This document shows positions 37,001-49,325 of a stretch of 64,000 bases of DNA, piece after piece (position 1 is the first letter of the stretch; each line of letters starts with the position of its first letter). Source of the stretch: Parus major (lineage: Eukaryota; Chordata; Aves; Passeriformes; Paridae); contig NC_031770.1 in assembly GCF_001522545.3 (NCBI RefSeq), forward strand, positions 26,755,625 through 26,819,624, read 5' to 3'. Position numbers and translations under genes: made by a program. A model generated the notes under the pieces. It did not search any database and was not told where the DNA came from. It saw nothing but the letters and a program-made list of their open reading frames with translations.

Positions 37001-38777
37001 GCTTACATTCCTCTGAATGCACAAGGAAGTTAAAAGGCAATGAAATGTGATAATCAGGCAGAGGGAGGAGGTGCATTTGGTGCTTTGCTGAAAGTTAAAT
37101 GGATGTGGTTTCTGGTAGTGAGAATGACCGAGTAGGTGCTGGTGGTAGAGTACTGGTAGGCCCAGAGGGATGTCTGTGAGGTGTGAGCAGTGGGGGCATT
37201 CAGGGATAAAAACATGCACACTGCCATGGTAGGAGATGCTCTGTCAAGCAATGAAGAAATCCTGGCTTTTTGGAGTCAAGGAAATGTTGCCTTACAGGAT
37301 CAGGAAAGTTTGTAGGTATAGATCATCATCCTAGAGGTCTCCAGATAGTCTTATAGAGTGACAGAAAGAGCAAGAGAATTTCTTGGGCAAGTGAGGAGCA
37401 ATTACCCATCTCAAACTCTCCAACTGAGGTCTTGGTGTCATTCCCTTGTAAACTGAAACAGCAAACAAAGTTAATGAAACCAAAACTTAAAGGTTAATGA
37501 TGCAAAACACAGCAGGAAAGGCAGGTCATAGAATTACAAAAGGGCATTGTGATTTTAGACCCTATTATCATGTATCAAATTATTATATTCCAGAAGAACT
37601 GTGAATGGAACTCAGTTGCCAGTATAAGGGAAGGAGGATATCTGTTGGTTTAGGGACAGGAGACCACCAGCTTCCAAAACTTTTTAAAGTATCAGTGATT
37701 TTTGTATGCCTAACAGAAAAATATCTCATGCTGGGTGCCCAAACCCAGAGGCCACTTTTTTAACTTAGTTTTTTTCTGGTTGAAATGGAAGAAACATACC
37801 TAACATACAGTCCTTTCCTACAGGCACATTGACTTGAAAGTTAATCACAATTTTGGCCCCAGATGCTTCTCTGCCTGTGGGAGTCCTAAAGGATAGCTGT
37901 TCCAATAAGTGCTTAAAAATTGTATCATAAAGGCAAAGTATAATCCAGAATGATCCCAAAGGAAATAGAGGTAGAACTAAGTGTTTCAAGCCCTCATCAG
38001 TGTCCCATAGATTTCACCTGAAACAGAGATAATTGCATGAAGTGTTACTCATAGTAGACGTGCACTGAAGATGTACCTTCATATTTTCATCAGGGAAATC
38101 CTGTATAGAAAGATACTTCCTTCTTTGCTATGGGCAGGAATCTTAATACAACATGATATGTAAAGAAATGTAAGCAAAATATTTTTCAGCCATGTATCAT
38201 ATGCTGTGTTATACTGTATGGGAACTTGGTGTGTTTGTATGTATGTTTGTTTTGCAAATTCATTTACAAACAGCCAGGACTGTCTCCATACCAGAATCCT
38301 TTGCTAAATCAAGGAGTATGGTGCAAGCTACTTACAGTCTTCTTATGTCCTCCCTGTAATCCCAGGCAAGATAAATAAAGAAATCTCTAGGGCTGAGATG
38401 TGAGATGCAGTATTGATAAGCAAATCTGGAATGGCTGTCACTCAAAATATCATTAGGTCAACTGGTGAATTAAGATGGAGATGGAGCTAAGTGAAATCCT
38501 GCTGAGGTGGGGAGGAAGGGATGTGTGAGGGGTGTGTGTGCTGTTGGGTCCCTTGTGGGCTTGCAAAAAGGCTGAAAACAATGAGGTCTGAGACTGTGGA
38601 AAGTTTTGAGTTACATGAAGCTTAATCTGAAAGCTCAGTGAAGCTGAAGAAAATCCCCCGTGGTGCATGAATATTGCATGTGTTTATGAGGCTTCTTTTT
38701 TTTTGAAGAGCAATTGCCTCAAATGCAGGGACACAAGAAATCCACTAAACCTCAGTCTTACTCTGCATGAGGGTTAC
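31021..38777. other. Unannotated DNA
   Basis: A long stretch with no splice-bounded coding block, RNA gene or repeat end that I can support. Short reading frames look like chance. Confidence 0.5.
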
Positions 38778-38782
38778 AATGG

Positions 38783-39429
38783 TGTCCTGTTTTACGGCAA
38801 ATTTGGGACGAAACCTACAAATGGGATCTCTCTAGAAAGCAAATTCAAGTGGCCCCTTCCTCAGCTGGTTCAGGAAAATATGTCCTTGGAGAAAAGTGGA
38901 AAAAACTGTTGTTTTAACAAGCAAAGTATTTACAACCATAAAAGATTAATAAATTAAACAATAAAACCCTTCGCTGTTCGGAAGAGATGGCAAATTCAGA
39001 AAGTCATTTCTTTTCATGGGGTGTAGCTCGGCTCGCTCAGTCTCTTATCAGTCCCTCTGGCACTGGAATGCAGTGTCCCAGGCCTGGTGGGCTTCAGGTG
39101 TGACCTCCCAGAGGTTTTCTGGGTTTTCAGTCCAGAACAGGGCCAATCAGCTCCAAGAAAAAGAAAAACCACAGTACAGGGAACTTCTCTGCTTCAGCTA
39201 GCTAAAAACTAAGTAAAAAGCAAAGAAGAGCTCTCTCCCACTGTCCGTGCTGCAGACAACACAGTCCAGGAACAGAATGTGGAGAAGTGAGTGAAGTTTC
39301 TGAGAATAAACTGTGGCTTGTTCTCTCCCCTCTGGTCTCAGAGCCAGTCTTAAAGGCGCAGAACTTAATATCCAGGATAAACAGAACAGATGATTGGGGA
39401 TACAGGCATCATAAAGTCACCCCAGGACA
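38783..39429 (-). mobile_element. Solo ERVL-like LTR, copy A
   Basis: A 647-bp block with perfect 6-bp inverted ends (TGTCCT and AGGACA) and a perfect 5-bp TSD AATGG (38778-38782 and 39430-39434). It is alignable over its length with copies at 46458-47077 and 61777-62418. Minus orientation is assigned because the 46.5-kb copy is joined to minus-strand pol sequence. Confidence 0.92.
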
Positions 39430-40658
39430 AATGGATAAGAGGGGAGAAAGGAGCTCCTTTTTCTCTCAAGGAGAATATGATAATTTCTGGATCAATTTCT
39501 CGACTCACATCCAAGGTCTACATTAAGTTACAAGAGATGAAGAAGATAAGAAGTCCATATGCAATACATGCCATGAGCAACCAGAGAGGGAAACAGGCAT
39601 GACCTCTTGCCTTATGCTCACCACATTTGTTCAGGGGCAGCAAACCATCACAGACAATCAGCAACTGCATATCTGTCTTGGATACAATATATTCCCTCTC
39701 TTCTGGAACAAACTGTAAGCATGAAATATTGCAATGTAAGTAAAATCTTTAGCTACACATACTAATATTCTTCTGTGAACAAGAATCATGTGTTTTGCTT
39801 TGTCACTGTAATAACCAATGGTATTTGGGAGTTGTTCTATCAGCACAAAATCTCACTGCTGTGGCCTGGAAGACCCTCTCTTTCTGTTAAGATTCCAAGA
39901 AGGACTGCCAGCCGTGTATGTGACCACTGGGCAAATGATATAGCACAAGTCCATTAAGCAAACAGGCCAAGTAGGTACATGAAAATCAGCAGGTTGTAAT
40001 ACACTACTCTGGGAATAAGTAACATAGAATATGACACCTCTGGGAACCAAATGGTAGTGCAAAATATGCATGCAGAACTGTGAACAACCCAAAGGGATAA
40101 GCATCTGTACTTAAAATATGCAATTACTAATTTACAATTACAAATGCCACGCTTAGCAATTAGTTTTAAAATTGGTATTTTTTGTTTAACATGTGCCTGA
40201 GGACTGATTTATTATTTGATTTTAACTCCTAAATGAATTGCAGTTATTCTGGTAGTTATTAATTATGTAAATGAATGTGCAGGAGTTTATGTCTCAGTAT
40301 CCAGTCTGGTTTCTATGGCTGTTATTTTATTCCTTTGTGATTTTGCTTTGTGACTTTGCTTGCCAAAACTTACAAATTAAAACTAAGTTTTAATATATTT
40401 CTTGGCTTAAGCATAAGATTAAGGGCAGGGGTTGTTTCATTTGTGATTTGGGTGGGTTTTTTTTTCTTCATCTTCTGTTTTGTTTTTTTTCTTATTAATT
40501 TCTAATTCAGCTCTCCAAGTCTTTGGTATATCAGTCTGTTTCATATTAAAGGAATAAAAGCCATTTTCCCTGAATAAGCAACACTTGGTAATGTGTATTC
40601 TATTTAGGCAAGAAGGAAGAATCTAAAATGAAACAGTTCTTCCCAGAGAGGTGTAGCA

Positions 40659-41147
40659 TGCCAGGCCTGGATGGTCTGGCTAGGTGCTACTTTGGGTTCC
40701 AAAGTGAGAGGTCCTCAAGAAGGTGACGAATAAATGAGGGACAGGCACGATTCAGTCACCTGAAAAGTAAGAGTCTTTAATACCAAAACAACAAACACAT
40801 AAGCTGAACAACAGTATAGGGTGCACCAAAAAGGCAAGGGCCAGGGTAGGTTACAAATTTATGTAAGGTAGGTTAGGGGCAGAGTCTGAGGGAAAGAGTC
40901 CAATAAAAAACAGGGATTAGGAATATATAAAACATTGCACCAAATTCTAACCAATAATAACAGACAAACTATAGAACTTCCTAGTACTATTAACATGTAA
41001 CTTTCCAGGGGGCACTGTGGGTGAGCTTTTGCTCATCCTATCTGAAGGAGAACCTTCTGTCAAGGACCTGGGGCAAAGTGTCTTGCCAGTCCTTTGCCCT
41101 GATGGACTCCAATAGGGAGGGAAAGAAATGTCACCAGTGAAACATCA
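40659..41147 (-). mobile_element. Solo LTR, antisense, 5-bp TSD
   Basis: A 489-bp block starts TGCCAGG and ends AACATCA on the + strand, flanked by TAGCA (40654-40658 and 41148-41152). On the minus strand it begins TGATGTTTCA and has ATTGG and TATATAT elements (near 40930-40955) and ATTAAA (TTTAAT at 40776-40781) about 120 bases before the end. The signal order supports an LTR; the family is not recognised. Confidence 0.65.
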
Positions 41148-41408
41148 TAGCATTGCTATGAGGATCTCAGCTTAAAGGTTGATGTTGGCTGAGGAAAATG
41201 TTGGCCTTTGCTGACACTGAATATCTCTTTTTCTTCCTGGAGGGATGCCTCCACTGTGGAGGGCAGCAATCAGAGCCAGAATCAATATCAGGGATCAAGG
41301 AACCATAGGAAAAAGGGGATTTCTACTCTGCCTACAGCACAGTGAGAAGATTTGGATTAGCTGCCTAAGTCAAGGTCAGATGCTAAGAGAATATTAGAAG
41401 CATCATCT

Positions 41409-41480
41409 GTGGGGAAGAATCATGGAATGGGTAAGTCTGGAAGGGACCACAGTAGGTCACTTCATACAATCTCCCTGCAG
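41409..41480 (-). mobile_element. CR1 LINE 3' tail
   Basis: The + strand reads AGAATCATGGAATGGGTAAG and continues with GGAAGGGACC and a CCCTGCAG. This is the reverse complement of the conserved CR1 3' end found throughout bird genomes. It is severely 5'-truncated, as most CR1 copies are. Confidence 0.8.
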
Positions 41481-41499
41481 CAGACATCATTAAGCAAAG

Positions 41500-43890
41500 A
41501 GCATACACACGGAAGGAATACAAGAACACTGACAAGTAGAAGGTCTCTAATTGCTGAAGCAGTTACAAGCCAGTGGGAGAAATAGGAAGAAAAAATCTAC
41601 CTGATTGGAAAGTGGAGGTGGAGGAGATTATCTCAAGTCTGTCTGCATTTTGTACTTCTGATAGATTCAGGACTCAGCAGTTTGCTCACACTAGTACCTG
41701 AAGCCTCCCCTGTGGCATTATGAGGTCCTGATACTCTATGCAGTTTCCCACGGCCCTCCTGATCTTCTAGTACCAATATCTGGCAGAAAGCATTATCCTG
41801 CCTTGTTAGGATCTTGGGACTTTCCAAAGGGCTCTGACCTGGTCAAGAGCAGACTGAATTTATAGTCAGCCCAAGCTGAGGTGAAGGAATCCTGGACTTC
41901 AGATGATGGAGATTTTAAACTTCAAAGGACCCTTGGGTACACTCTAGCAGGCAGAGCCTAGACAGAGCCTGGGAGTCCCAAGCCTTTCAGAGCTTTGCAG
42001 TGGTTAGTTATGGTGAGTGGATGTTCTGGATCCTGTGGGTTTCCATGTGCTTTCCAGTCTAAAGATTCTGAACTCACAGAATTCAGCAAAGCACATAAAT
42101 GACCCTGGGATTTGTTGAAGTGGGAGGAACTTCCAACTAGATTTCTGTAATGACATATGAACATTCCTTTATCCTTGTACCTCTATCCAGCCACCAGCCG
42201 AAAACTCTGTGTGAAATGGGTCCTTGATGTAGAATGGTGTGTGATTCCCTTATAATTTGGAGTGAGTTCAGGCTTTAATCATGAAACCTCACAGACTGGA
42301 GCTCTGTGGAGAAAGGAGAACATGCAGTATTCTTTCAAAAGGTTGCAGAGTTTCCTTAATATCTACTCCCTGGAGCCATATAGAAAATTCATTAAGCTAC
42401 CTAAATGCTTTCCAGAACTTTTGCTGCATGGAAGCATGCTCATGACTGTAATGCATGCTTTGACTTACAGTCAAAATTGTTATTTCCAATAATAATAATA
42501 AGCTGGTTGGTTACTATCACCAATTCCTGGATGCTAGAAATAAATAAATAAATAATTCAAATATTTTTCTAATGACAGAATAGAAAATAAAAAAGCTCTA
42601 CCATTCTTGGACCAAAATATAAGTTACGCTAGTTCTAAAAATGAGACAATAGAAAATTCTACTTTCTGCTCTTGAGAAATTATTTCAAAAATATGAAGTT
42701 ACTATGTAAAATGTAGTAGAGTAAGTGAACTTAATCTTAGTGGCTCAGAAATACAAAGTAAACCTGTGGTACAGTGAATAGTAGCAGCCTTTTGGGTAGC
42801 TATTACTTATCTAACAGTATATTAATGTCTCAACTAGGCCTGAACTTGTTAGACATGACACTCCAGTCTTGGAGTACTTTATTGCAGTAGTTTTTTGCCT
42901 TAGGACATAAAAATTTGGTCCTTCTAACTTCATAAATTTTTATGATACATAAAATTTTTTATGATACATATAAATTCTCTGATGTGTTCATCAAAACCTG
43001 ACCATGACCAGACTGTCAATATACAGAATATGAGGATGTTTTGTAGTTCTTTCATACTGCTAGGCTTGCTTTTCCTTCCCAGCATTTGGGTATATATTTT
43101 TATAAGGGGAGGAAATGATAAGAGCCTTGTATTGTGCTGAAAGACAAGAAAACATGAGAGTATTTCTATTGGTCTAATGTGGGGCAGAATAGCCTTTCAG
43201 AATTGAATAGAGCCATGCTCTTTTGTCTTGAACTGAGGCAGACTCAATAAAAGAATATTGGCATTGCAGAAATTATTTCCACACGCGTGAGCTGCCTAGG
43301 AAACACAGGCTGAGGAAAAGTTTACAGGGACTACAAGAGAGAAAAGAGTGATTTTTAAATACCTGAAGGAGAAAATACCTTGAAAAAAGTAAGTCTTCTT
43401 CTGCTGAAGTCTTAATCAACTTTGGCCTGAAACTTCTGGCTTCAGGAATCTTGGATTCTGCTACCTGAAGGACTGGCCATGTGCATTTGTTTCAGAAAGG
43501 CTCACCCAGTTGTAGAGCACTGCTGACTCTCTGACTTCTTTGAAACAAGACAAGGGCTGTCTCTGTTTCAGCACTGAACTCATTCACTGGTCTAGGCAAT
43601 GGAGTGGCTCCAAAAAGGGATGAAGGAATACTGCAAATCATGAATGAGGATGGTGGCAAGGATGAACCTGGTCATCTTCACTGAATGTTTTGGAGGGAGA
43701 GGCTTTTGTCTGAGAATGAAGACTGTCAGGAGACTTGATAGCAGCTAGAGAAAATAGCATGTGTATAAAGTTGAATCCATGTTCTTCTAAGAGGACGACA
43801 ATGATAGAACAGGACAAGAGACACTAAACACAATGTGGGAAATTCTCACTTTTTATTAGAATTTTTGTTCACTAGAAGAGTGATGTAGCA
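41500..43890. other. Unannotated DNA
   Basis: No gene recognised. An (AAAT)n microsatellite occurs at 42537-42556. Confidence 0.5.
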
Positions 43891-43892
43891 CT

Positions 43893-44065
43893 GGAATTCA
43901 TGACAGGAGAGTCTGCAGTATCTCCCACCTTGGAGATAACCAGATATTGACTGGATGAAGCCCTGAACAAATGTGACCTCAGCAGGCCTTACTCTGAGCA
44001 AGTAGTTTTCACAAATAATGTACAGAGGTCCCTTCCAGCCTGAATTATTCTGAGATTCTGGGTCA
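43893..44065 (+). mobile_element. CR1 LINE 3' fragment
   Basis: The sequence follows the CR1 3' end in order: a TTGGAGATAACCAGA-like block, GACTGGATGAAGCCCTGA, CAGCAGGCC, CAGAGGTCCCTTCCAGCCTG, then two ATTCTGAGATTCTG-type terminal repeats. It is a 5'-truncated copy with no coding capacity. Confidence 0.85.
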
Positions 44066-44700
44066 GATCCTAGAGCTGTCAATAGAAAGACCTGGGCTAT
44101 CATGCTTGAGGATGGAGCAGTGTGTCTGACTCATGATTAGGTTGGAGTCACTCATGAATTCAGTGTATTTCATTACAGATGTCAAATTCTGTGGGGAACC
44201 TGACAGCTACAAACTTTCTGACTCTTCAAGGCAAGAAATTACTTGCTGACTTATATCACTAATAAATGCTGGTATTTATCATATCCAGCACTGTCAGATG
44301 ATCCATTTGAAATTTTCATGATTCTTTGGACCAGGGCAAAGAGCTTAGTTCCTGTGAGAAGGCAAAGGTGTTCTTTGGCCCAAATTTTCAAAGCCTCCAG
44401 TTCCTCATTTGAAACTTAATCTGCAGTGAAAAGGTCTCAAGAAAATGGCAGTGGGATGGATCAAAGCAAATGCTCTGGGCAATACCCTGCTCTTGAGGGA
44501 TGCTGTGGGGACAAAGATGTCTGTTGATACTTCATCACAATGGTAATGGTCTAGGTTGCAGTGGGTTAGTTGATGAATTGCTGTTTAAATCAATATTTTC
44601 TGCTGAAAAGCAAAATTCAAAGAGGACCTCTGATATTTTATTTTATTTTTGTGGCAATATGGCCAGCTTTGGCCATAATTAATACTATAGTATGAGCTGG

Positions 44701-45070
44701 GAATTCTCTTGCTGCTTGAAAATGAGACGTGCAGCTGTGGCACTTCATCACAAAATGTGCACTTAAGCACTTTCTTACACATTCATTGTGGCAGGCTTCT
44801 GCAGAACACAAGGCATTCTTCAAGTCAAGCTTTCTCTAAACAGCCTGACAAGAGTACACAACACTGTGGTGCTACACTCTCCATGTCAGATAGAGGTGCC
44901 ATACCATTCTTCACTTTCATAATAATGCTCTTGGCCATTTTCAGTAGCTGTCCCTGTAGCAAAATGCTGTAGAAGTAGAAGCTGCTGAAGGGCTGCAGCT
45001 TTCCCACTGTGGCACATCAAACACTTCCAACTCACTGGTGCACTAGGTACTAGCCTTCTCTGCTGCTGCT
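44701..45070 (+). repeat. Direct repeat of unknown family, left copy
   Basis: A 370-bp segment starting GAATTCTCTTGCTGCTTGAA recurs at 46082-46457 in the same orientation with roughly 85 percent identity by eye. Terminal TG/CA and a TSD were not found. On the minus strand both copies keep a short open stretch containing CLSAHFVMKCH. Confidence 0.85.
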
Positions 45071-46081
45071 TCCATGGCATTCTCTGCATCTCAGAGCCTA
45101 AAGGAAGGTGCAAGTGTTCCCGCAGAGAGCAGCAAGAGCAGTTAGGTAGCAGCACAAGGAAGCTGTGGCTAAACTCCTTCCAGACAACAGCTAACGTCAA
45201 TTCGGCCTCTGGGCGAGCGGCAGCTATGTTCCTCTTGCAGTCCGAAATCTTCGCTCACAAGCCGGCTGCTAAGCGCCTTCCTTATTCGCCTTCTCGCGGC
45301 GCTCGCACTTTCCCGCATCCGGAAACAAACCGGGATCTTCTCGCACATGTGGATTGTTGTGCCTGTTGCCAAGCACTGCAGAGCACTTGCCTCTCGCAGT
45401 GCTTGCCTCTCGCAGATACCTTCTCTGAGCTCCAGAGCCCAGCAATCTGCATCTCTTGGTCCGAATGCAAGCAGAAGGCTTTTCCACTGCAGCTGGCAAG
45501 GAGAAACTGTGCCAGGACAACACATTTGTTGGGAGCTTGCCCCTGCAACTTGTGCAAACATGTATTTGCAGCTCATTCAAGCGGCACTGCTCTTTCTTGG
45601 ACAACCTGAAATCTGCTGTCAGATGGCTGTGCTCTCTACAAGGTCCTTATCAGCTCGAAGGACCAGCACTCACGTTAGAGGTTTGCAAGGACTAAAGAAC
45701 CACATAGGAGAGTGGCACAGATGAAATGGGCCAGGAAAAAGCAATTGCTTCATGTGCCCTCGTCATCAGCCAGCTTGTGGTCCTGTGTTGAAAGTCTTTA
45801 CCACAGAAGGACTAATGCAGCAAAAGGGCTTCTCTCCTGGCTTCTTTGGCTAAGCAAGAGCTGCACGAATGAGTTGGATACTGTGAAGCAGAGTGAGAAC
45901 CTTTGTTGCTCGAGCTGAGAAAAAACCGTGCACAACATGCCGTGGCTGTGTGCAGTACATGCCTTAAAAAGCAGCAGAGCTGAATGCCACTGCTGATCAA
46001 GTGGCAGAGCGCTGGGCTTGTGTGAGCAGTCTTGTGAATTGCAAAATGTTGCAAGAGCTCATTCTCAATCAGATACACTGA
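45071..46081. other. CpG-rich unit between direct repeats
   Basis: One kilobase between the two copies. Its first part (45190-45360) is rich in CpG and carries AACGTCA and CCGGAAA, resembling CRE and ETS promoter sites. Overlapping reading frames on both strands (for example 45169-45576 minus and 45226-45609 plus) stay open, partly because of composition. A local tandem CTTGCCTCTCGCAG occurs twice near 45389-45417. I do not recognise a protein. Confidence 0.4.
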
Positions 46082-46457
46082 GAATTCTCTTGCTGCTTGA
46101 AAATGGGATGCGCAGCCGTGGCACTTCATCACAAAATGTGCACTTAAGCACTTTCTTACTTTCTTACTTTTCTTACAGTGTGGCAGGCTTCTGCAGAACA
46201 CAAGGCGTTCTTCAGGCTGAGCTTTCTCTAAACAGCCTGACAAGAGTACACAACACTCTGTGGTTCCACACTCTCCTTCTCAGACAGAGGTGCCATACCA
46301 TTCTTCACTGTCACAAGTCTCTTGGTGACTTTCTGCATCTGCCCCCATAGAAAAAAGGGTCTAGAAGTAGGAGCCAGTGCACGGCTGGAGCTTTCCCATT
46401 GCAGGATGTAAAGCACTTCATACTCACCGGTGCACTCAGCCGTCTCTGCTGCCACTA
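46082..46457 (+). repeat. Direct repeat of unknown family, right copy
   Basis: The second copy of the 44701-45070 segment. It has a small insertion of CTTACTTT-type repeats near 46160, and it is cut off at 46458 by the ERVL-like LTR. Its continuation is not found on the far side of that element. Confidence 0.85.
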
Positions 46458-47077
46458 TGTCCTGGTTTAGGGGAAATTTTGGAAAAAACTTCCAAATGGG
46501 GTCACTCCAGAAAGCAAATTCAAGAGGCCCCTCTCCCAGCTGCTGTGGGAAAAAATTTGGAGAAAAGTGCTAAAAACTGATTATTTAAGAGAAATTGAAT
46601 AATATTAAACAATAAAACTTCTTGCTGTTCGATGAGATGGCAAATTCAGAAAAAGTCCTTTTCATGTGGTGTAGCTTCGCTCGCTCAGGTTCTTATCAGT
46701 CCCTCCAGTGCTGGAAAGTGCCAAGGCCCAGGCCCTGGTGGGCCACAGGCGTGAGCTCCTGGGGATTGTCTGGGTTTTCAGTCCAGGGCAGGTTTGAACA
46801 GATCAAAGAAAAAGGAAACAAATGGTCCAGGGAACTTCTCTGCCTCAGCTAGCTACAACCTAGCTAAAAGCAAAGGAGGGCTCTGTCCCGCTGTCTGTCC
46901 ATGCTGCAGACACCACAGTCCAGGAGCAGGATGTGGGGCAGTGAGTGATGTTTCTGAACGCAAACTGCGTGCTTCTTCTTCCCCCCTTTGCTCTCAGAGC
47001 CAGTCTTAATGGTGCAGAATTTAATATGTAACATAAGGCAACTGGGGATACAAGCATCATAAAGTCACCCTAGGACA
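46458..47077 (-). repeat. ERVL-like LTR, copy B (3' LTR)
   Basis: A 620-bp LTR with TGTCCT/AGGACA inverted ends, the same family as copies A and C. The minus-strand purine tract abuts its 47077 end. No target duplication is visible because the opposite end of the provirus is lost. Confidence 0.9.
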
Positions 47078-47088
47078 TTCCACCCCTT
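47078..47088 (-). promoter_or_regulatory. Polypurine tract of the ERVL-like provirus
   Basis: The minus strand reads AAGGGGTGGAA directly before the LTR start TGTCCT. Its position and composition fit the plus-strand primer and fix the orientation. Confidence 0.75.
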
Positions 47089-47199
47089 ATCCCAATATTG
47101 TCAACTTTTTACCAAAACTAGTATCTATTCTAACTCTACAAACACATACATTATATACATACACATATATATACATATATACAGACAAGGACAGTGATA

Positions 47200-48140
47200 T
47201 TCAGCAAACAGTGATATTTACTCATGGTTCTCACCCAACAATCAGATCTCTCTGAGGTACACATCGTATTGTTCCATCTTTCTGCATTATCCACCATGTG
47301 CAACCTGGTCCTTGAGCAAACCCACAAATGGGTGTATCTGTACTTGAAGCAGAATTGATCCAAACTGTCTTCCCTAGCAAACCTCTGACATGTACCACTG
47401 GGACTTTGTCTCCGTGTACTGTATGCAGTGGATCAGATTGGGCAGGGCCTGCTCAGTTGGTGGAACCTCTGGTGTTGACTATCCACATGGCCTTTGCTAG
47501 ATGCTGCTCCCAATTTTTGAGAGATCCCCCACCAAATGCTTTCAAGGTAGTCTTTAACAGTCCATTGTACCTCTCTACTTTCCTGCAGCAGGTGCATGGT
47601 AGGGGATATGGTACACCCACTCAATACCATGTTCCCTAGCCCAGCTGTTTATAAGGCTGTTCTTGAAATGAGTCCCATTGTCTGACTCAATCCTCTCAGG
47701 GGTACCATGCCTCCAAAGGACCTGCTTTTCAAGTCCCAGGATGGTGTTACAGGCTGTAGCATGAGGCACAGGGTAGGTTTCCAACCATCCTGTGGTGGCT
47801 TCTACCATCGTGAGCACGTAGCGCTTGCCTTGGCGGGTTTGGGGCAGTGTGATGTAGTCAATCTGCCAGGCTTCCCCATACCTGTATTTGGACCAACGCC
47901 CACCGTACCATAGCGGCTTCAACCGCTTGGCCTGCTTGATCGTGGCACACGTCTCACAGTCATGGATAACCTGGGAAATACTGTCCATGGTTAGATCCAC
48001 CCCTCGGTCTCGTGCCCACTTATAGGTGGCATCTCTCCCCTGATGACCTGAGGCATCATGGGCCCATCGAGCTAGGAACAACTCTCCTTTGTGTTGCCAA
48101 TCTAAGTCTATCTTTGACACCTCTATCTTTGCAGCCTGAT
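47200..48140 (-). pseudogene. pol: ERVL-like integrase, frameshifted
   Basis: A 181-codon open frame (48120 down to 47575) holds the HHCC zinc domain (HDASGHQ and CETC), the core with Asp in WQIDYITLP and Asp in ESDNGTHF, and ends at PYHAPAAGK. A single-base deletion there shifts the frame just before the region with the catalytic Glu. That region and the C-terminal domain continue in another frame to about 47200. The opening frame has no ATG, as expected for part of pol. Confidence 0.85.
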
Positions 48141-49004
48141 CTACCTGCTCATTGTTTCAGTGCTCTTCATTAGCCCGACTCTGGGGACATGGGTATCTAC
48201 ATGACGGACTTTTGCAGGTTTCTCTACCCTGATAGCAATATCTTTCCACTCATCAGCAGCCCAGATTGGTTTTCCTCTACACTGCAAATTAGCCTTTTTC
48301 CACTTCTCCAGCCATCCCCACAGAGCATTGGCTACCATCCATGAATCAGTGTAGAGGTAGAGCTTTGGCCACTTCTCTCTTTCAGCAATGTCCAGGGCCA
48401 GTTGGACAGCTTTGAGTTCAGCAAGTTGGCTTGATACACCTTCTCCTTCAGTGGCCTCTGCGACCTGTCGTGTGGGGCTCCATACGGCTGCTTTCCACTT
48501 CCGGTTCATCCCTACGATGCGACAGGAACCATCAGTGAACAGAGCATATCGTGTTTCTTCTGCTGGCAGTTGGTTGTACGGTGGAGCTTCTTCAGCCCGT
48601 GTCACTTGTTCCTGCTCCTCTTCATCAGTGAGACCAAAGTTTTCACCTTCCAACCAGTTTGTAATTATTTCCAAAATCCCAGGGCGATTTGGGTTTCCAA
48701 TATGGGTGCGCCGTGTGATGAGGGCGATCCACTTGCTCCATGTGGCATTCGTGGCATAGTGGATAGAGGGAACCTTTCCTTTAAACATCCACCCCAGCAC
48801 TGGCAGTCGGGGTGCCAGGAGGAGTTGTGCTTCTGTGCCAATCATCTCTGAGGCAGTTTGAAGTCCTTCATAGGCTGGTAAAAATTTCCTTCTCTGTGGG
48901 AGTGTAGTTGGGTTTGGATCCTCTGTAGCTTCGGCTCCAGAATCCCAGTGGTCGGCCTCGAGTCTCCCCAGGCACTTTCTGCCAAAGGCTCCAGGACAAG
49001 CCAT
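48141..49004 (-). pseudogene. pol: ERVL-like RT connection and RNase H
   Basis: A 287-codon minus-strand frame. RNase H acidic residues are seen in LFTDGSC, SSQLAELKAV and LYTDSWMV, and a His-Val-Asp motif follows. The N-terminal 35 or so residues are out of frame with the RT homology, which switches frame near 48885. The frame closes early at 48141-48143 because of a frameshift upstream of the integrase. Confidence 0.85.
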
Positions 49005-49325
49005 TGTTCCCGGCTGCAGAGTAGAGCACGTTCTTCACATCTGGTCCTGTCCTGACTGGGCCAAGGGCTACTGCATGAGCAATCTCCTGCTTGATTTGGG
49101 CAAAGGCTTATTGCTGTTCAGGACCCCAGTGGAAAGTGTTCTTTTTGTGTGTGATTAGGTAGAGAAGGCTCACAATTTGACTATTCTCAGGAATGTTCAT
49201 TCTCTAAAAGCCTATGGCACCTAATAAAGCTTGTGTTTCCTTCTTGCTGGTTGGTGGAGACATTGCAGTGATCTTGTTGATGACATCGCTGGGAACCTGA
49301 CACCATCCATCTTGCCACTTTAAGT
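49005..49325 (-). pseudogene. pol: ERVL-like RT thumb fragment
   Basis: The minus strand encodes, with one stop, an RT thumb/connection segment including PPTSKKETQALLGAIGF and FAQIKQEIAHAVALGP. These are standard retroviral motifs just after the RT palm. Homology stops near 49325, the truncation point. Confidence 0.75.

Larger units (their letters stand above)
46458..49325 (-). mobile_element. 5'-truncated ERVL-like provirus, antisense
   Basis: Reading on the minus strand, this holds the end of RT, RNase H, integrase, a polypurine tract (AAGGGGTGGAA) and one LTR (46458-47077). Everything upstream of the RT thumb, including gag and the other LTR, is absent. The truncation point is near 49325, where homology stops. 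The domain order without env just after integrase fits ERVL. Frameshifts separate the domains, so no enzyme could be made. Confidence 0.85.

Noticed and set aside
45990..46025. tRNA-like A-box (GTGGCAGAGCGCTGG)
   Set aside because: No B-box or foldable cloverleaf follows at the right distance, so no tRNA gene or SINE head is supported.
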